Shown here: piece after piece, positions 59,700 through 64,000 of the stretch
Position numbering within the stretch: position 1 is the first letter of the stretch
How the letters are laid out: each line of letters begins with the position of its first letter
DNA from: Dallia pectoralis
Taxonomy: Eukaryota; Chordata; Actinopteri; Esociformes; Umbridae
NCBI GenBank assembly: GCA_029465975.1
Contig: CM055741.1
Coordinates: forward strand, 5,237,660 to 5,301,659
DNA length: 64,000 nt
Reading direction: 5' to 3'
The notes under the pieces: model-generated
The model's input: only the letters and a program-made list of their open reading frames with translations
Databases searched by the model: none
What the model was told of the DNA's origin: nothing
Program-made: the position numbers and the translations under genes

Positions 59700-60985
59700 C
59701 ATTGACGGGTGTTTTTATCCCCCCTGGCCTGGTGTGTGTGCCTGTGTCTGGGTGTGTGTGTGTGTGTGTGTGTGTGGCATCATTTGCATTGTTTGATTTG
59801 ATGAAACTATTTTTTTGTATATTTTTTACATTAATGCATCTAATGGCTAAAGTGTCCACCCTATTCGCTCGCCAATTCATTACACTCGCTTGCGTTTTTG
59901 ATCGATATCTGCTGACGTCCCCCCCCCCCCATCCAGATTATGTGCCTGGAGAGCTGACATGACAAGTAAATAAGACATCAGTGGAGATGCGGGTCTCTGC
60001 AGAAATAGGATCTGAAACAGTCCCTCCGGATAGAATGAACGGCACGGCAGCCTCTGCATGTCACAGAAATGGCCTTATTTGTGCGTCTTGTCTTTGGTGT
60101 GCTGCTTTTGTTTTTATGTTGTTTACGCTGCCTGTATTACATTTGAAAGCAATGATATTCCTCTCCGTCGTCGTCAGGGCTCGGCTCTCTCTCTGTCATT
60201 GTCAGGCAACCACCCCGAGCTGTCATCATGCACAGGCCATTTGATATCCAAGGGTTCTTCTGTTCCTTGTTTTTTCTCGTGCACTTCTTTATTCTACAGT
60301 AGCGTGCAGCCCGGTGTCACCACCTATTTCCGTAGGCACATCCTGCTTCAGTTCTAACAGGTTTATTGGACACATTCAGCCTGAAATACTCAAATGAAAT
60401 AGATCACCGGTGTAACTTTAGAACAATCCGCTCTGAAAATAAATCTCCTGTGTCGGGTCAGAACACCGGCTTGTGAACGAATATCGGGATTTGGGTCACA
60501 GGCCATCACGTCTGACACGCTTCCAAATGGCTGCCCGGCCTGTCGGACTTTCTAGAACCTGGTCTTGTTCTATTTATTGGACTGGTTCTGGCTCCCCCAT
60601 AAATGTAATGACACCTGCAACCAACCACAGATCAACGCTTACAAGCTGAATATGGTCACACATCGGCTCCTTTAAGCAGGAGGCATAAAACATAACAGCA
60701 CACACACACACGCTCCTTTAAGGAGGAGGCATGAAACATAACAGCACACACACACACACACACGCTCCTTTAAGAAGAAGACATAAAAACAGTCACCAGA
60801 CATCGCCTAGTCGCCATTAAGGTGGAGACGTAAACTTGAAACTGAAATTTGAAGTTACACTGTGTGTGTGTGTCTGTGTGTGTGTGTGATTCTTGGAAGG
60901 AAGACCACTCATAATTTGGTCTGTGTTTTGGTGGGGTGGGGGTTCTTAGTGCTTAAAGAATCTATATGGGGTGTTTTGGGGTTGA
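59700..60985. other. No gene seen; minor repeats
   Basis: Small (GT)n at 59750-59776. At 60660-60780 a block with CGCTCCTTTAAG and GAGGAGGCAT is repeated two to three times between (CA)n runs. No supported exon. Confidence 0.45.
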
Positions 60986-61275
60986 GGGCCGGATGAGGAC
61001 TGGTTGAGGGCCGGATGAGGTCTGGTTGAGGGCCGGATGAGGTCTGGTTGAGGGCTGGATGAGGGCTGGATGAGGTCTGGTTGAGGGCTGGATGAGGTCT
61101 GGTTGAGGGCTGGATGAGGTCTGGTTGAGGGCTGGATGAGGGCTGGTTGAGGGCTGGTTGAGGGCTGGATGAGGTCTGGTTGAGGGCTGGATGAGGTCTG
61201 GTTGAGGGCTGGATGAGGGCTGGTTGAGGTCTGGTTGAGGGCTGGATGAGGGCTGGTTGAGGTCTGGTTGAGGCT
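60985..61275. repeat. 11-bp-based minisatellite
   Basis: Units GGCTGGATGAG, GTCTGGTTGAG and GGCCGGATGAG in mixed order, about 26 copies of 11 bp. A 140-residue minus-strand Pro/Ser/Gln frame is an artefact. Confidence 0.93.
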
Positions 61276-61279
61276 AAGG

Positions 61280-62690
61280 TTGGTTTGGTTGATCCATCTG
61301 CTCTGTTTGCCCTGGATGTTATGTGAAACAACTTACGCTGGTCAACATGACTGGGTTAGTGAACGTTTACATGTTAGCTAAAGGAGACAAGAAGGTTTGG
61401 GAAGGGTTCTCTAACTCTGGTTCTGTCGAGATGTACGCCTTGCCACGGGGTCCCTAACAATGGTTCTGACGACATATACGCCTTGAGAAGGGTTCTCTGG
61501 TATGTGTAGTAGCCTCATTTGTCGTGAATCAGCAGTTCAGAATTGGTGTTCCGTGTGTGTGTGTGTGTGCATATTCTGCAGTGCACGTAAAATGCAGAAG
61601 TGTGTTTGTATATACACATACAGTCTATTGAAAAGGTCTGTGTTGACGAGTAGCATGCAGAGACTGTTCCTTTCGAACATGCAGGAAATAAAAAATACAT
61701 ATTTTAGCCACTGCCCCCACGTCCGGAAACTGTTAGACCAATGAACATGAGGTTCCCTGATTGGCTGGATGGTTAGCTCTGAGGCACTCCCTCTTCTCTT
61801 CTCTCCGCCTCTCTGCTGCTTGTGCATATTCCTAACTGTCAGTCACATCACGACAGGCAAGAACCAAAAACACTGCGGGGGCCCGGCTCACAATGGAAAC
61901 CGTTAGAACCCCCCCCCACACTGCATAGACTCCTAAAGACATACCGGGGATCTCGTGGCTAGCTGAGGTAAAATGTCATTCTCCTCGTAGATTTCGCGGC
62001 TACACCGGCCCGGAGGTTGGCGAGAAAAACAAGTCGCCCAAGTTCTGCTGGCACTTTTTAGGTGATGGATTGTGAGAAGCTGGTCCTGGTAATTGGTGTA
62101 CATCCAATGTGACGTAGCCAAACGGTTTGACGGCTAGCCAAAGATGAGACGGGGATGTGTGCGCTGATGCAGGAGGAGGCCTCAGCTGTAGTCAGAGGAG
62201 GAGTGCTGTGAGGAGGAGTGATGAAGGAGGATTACCGGCAGGAGATGGGCAGTAAACGACACACTGAGTGAAGGTGGGAGAATGACTCTATTATGATAAA
62301 TGGAGAGCAGCTGATTTGGAAAGAAAGGTGGCTGTGGGGGGAGAGGGGGAGGGACGGGAGAAATGACAGCAGAGAGTAAAAGAGGGGGAGAAAAATGGAG
62401 CTCGAGTACCAGGGGAGCAGGAGAGGAGGAGAACAGGAGAGTGTGTGTCCAGCCACCCATACAGTCATCTCTTCACTTCAGTCCAGTGAATAGCAAATCT
62501 GATATTTATACTGGAGTATGACCTCCCTGCCTGTGTCTCTCTCTCTCTCTCTGCCTGTCTCTCTCTCTCTCTGCCTCTCTCTCTCTGTCTGCCTCTCTCT
62601 CTCTCTCTCTCTCTCTCTGCCTATCTCTCGCTCTCTCTCTCTCTGAGGGTAAAGACAGACCAGGCCATCAACCAAGCAAACGGCCCACAC
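61280..62690. other. No gene seen
   Basis: Unique DNA with (GT)n at 61553-61568, a purine-rich stretch at 62165-62440 and a CT-rich microsatellite at 62535-62645. No transposon or exon recognised. Confidence 0.45.
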
Positions 62691-63205
62691 AGGATCTGCT
62701 ACTGTGTCTCTGGCTGTCCGCACATTAGATCTGCTACTGTGTCTGTGGCTGTCCGCACATTAGATCTGCTACTGTGTCTGTGGCTGTCCGCACATTAGAT
62801 CTGCTACTGTGTCTGTGGCTGTCCGCACATTAGATCTGCTACTGTGTCTGTGGTTGTCCACACATTAGATCTGCTACTGTGTCTGTGTCTGTCCACACAT
62901 TAGATCTGCTACTGTGTCTGTGGTTGTCCACACATTAGATCTGCTACTGTGTCTGTGGTTGTCCACACATTAGATCTGCTACTGTGTCTGTGTATGTCCA
63001 CACATTAGATCTGCTACTGTGTCTGTGGTTGTCCACACATTAGATCTGCTACTGTGTCTGTGGTTGTCCACACATTAGATCTGCTACTGTGTCTGTGGCT
63101 GTCCACACATCGGATCTGCTACTGTGTCTGTGGCTGTCCACACATTAGATCTGCTACTGTGTCTGTGGCTGTCCACACATTAGATCTGCTACGGTGTCTG
63201 TGGCT
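62690..63205. repeat. 35-bp minisatellite, about 15 copies
   Basis: Units TAGATCTGCTACTGTGTCTG plus TGGCTGTCCACACAT; variants TGGTTGTCC, GTCCGCACAT and CATCGGATC. Early copies carry GTCCGC and later ones GTCCAC, so variants are clustered. Confidence 0.95.
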
Positions 63206-63624
63206 GTCCTCACAATTAGAATCGAAGCACATAATGTGAATTATATCTGCTTCCGAGGTTATAGAGGCACTGTAAATCAGTTATGATCGTTAACAGGGGG
63301 TAGTTGACCTTTCAACAGTCCAATAAAGAAAAGGTCTGGTTTGGTTTAGCGTAGGTCAAGTGTAAATGCTAGAACTGGGTGAAGAGGTAATGTTTACATT
63401 TGGGGTTTGCCGAAATCCATCGCTTAAGGATAATGTAAATGTGTGTGTGTGTGTGACAGTGTTTGATGGGGTTAAATATAAAGAGAGCCTGGCCGCAACA
63501 CAAATGCCACAATATGTTGGCCGTCAAATAGCGGCTCACCTTGTTTTATCTTGTCATCTCTGTCTGTCTGCTTTGATTCCTGAAGGTCATTAATCCATGT
63601 TATAGCTCACATTTCTTACGCGCG

Positions 63625-63655
63625 CGCACACACACACGCACGCACGCACGCGCGT
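63625..63655. repeat. Alternating CG/CA purine-pyrimidine tract
   Basis: CGCGCGCACACACACACGCACGCACGCACGCG-type alternating sequence, a potential Z-DNA former. Confidence 0.85.
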
Positions 63656-63794
63656 GCGCTTGTGCAGACGCTACTGATGCATAGGTTGATTAAAACCCGC
63701 AGTAGCTTGTTAGATCTGCTGAGTGAGCACATTCGGTTTTCCTGAAACATGTTCTGTTTGAAGGGCGGGCGAGAGTTCGTCTGAACTACACTAC

Positions 63795-64000
63795 TGGACC
63801 ATGTGAGGTTTGCTTTATATATCATTACCACCACACACAATGTGAGGTGAGGTTTGCTCTATACATCATTACCACCAAACACCATGTGAAGTGAGGTTTG
63901 TTCTAAACATCATTACCACCACACACAATGTGAGGTGAGGTTTGCTCTATACATCATTACCACCACACACACAATGTGAGGTTAGGTTTGCTCTATACAT
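63795..64000. repeat. 44-48 bp minisatellite reaching the window end
   Basis: Units GTGAGGTTTGCTCTATACATC plus ATTACCACCACACACAATG recur at least four times and run off the right edge. Confidence 0.92.

Overview
The window is vertebrate nuclear DNA, almost certainly from a teleost fish. It holds two recognisable protein-coding genes with GT-AG introns, several decayed Tc1/mariner copies of the type common in fish, hAT-type elements with 8-bp target duplications, and a very high load of (CA/GT)n microsatellites and minisatellites. The transposon flavour would suit a pike/salmonid-type fish, but the species cannot be fixed from the sequence alone. By my estimate a quarter or more of the window is tandem repeat.

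Layout. 1-16.2 kb is intergenic or intronic DNA with minisatellites (47-, 41-, 61-, 40- and 85-bp units) and two dead Tc1 copies. At 16250-16460 (minus strand) lies the first coding exon of a stargazin-type AMPA-receptor auxiliary subunit, cacng2; its other exons must lie beyond the left edge, so 1-16249 is probably its large first intron. 16.5-23 kb is CpG-rich upstream sequence plus 27-bp and 15-bp minisatellites. 24070-28440 is a 4.4-kb mobile element with inverted ends that carries spliced minus-strand coding pieces. 28.4-34.8 kb is nearly continuous minisatellite (47-, 46- and 30-bp units). 35-38 kb contains a Tc1 fossil and a tRNA-derived SINE.

38169-55752 (plus strand) is a complete tab1 gene (TAK1-binding protein 1): 12 coding exons, all with GT-AG borders, compatible phases and no frame breaks, giving 512 residues against 504 in human. 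TAB1 activates the MAP3K7/TAK1 kinase in TGF-beta, IL-1 and stress signalling. 55.7-57 kb is its likely 3' UTR. 57.6-58.1 kb is another Tc1 fossil. 58.8-59.7 kb is CpG-rich and may be the 5' region of the next gene (mgat3 by synteny with human chromosome 22, inferred only). The rest is repeats.

The most unusual feature is the state of the tab1 introns. Six of the eleven begin with a CA/GT-rich tract within about 5-25 nt of the 5' splice site. In intron 9 the exon 9 splice donor has itself been amplified into about 44 tandem copies, each keeping the G|GTGGGT donor and an in-frame TAG. A (TG)n tract sits directly at the next acceptor. Exon 5 is closely flanked by complementary (CA)n and (GT)n tracts. 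Two hAT-type insertions interrupt pre-existing minisatellites. Most long ORFs in the window are only minisatellites whose unit length is a multiple of three.
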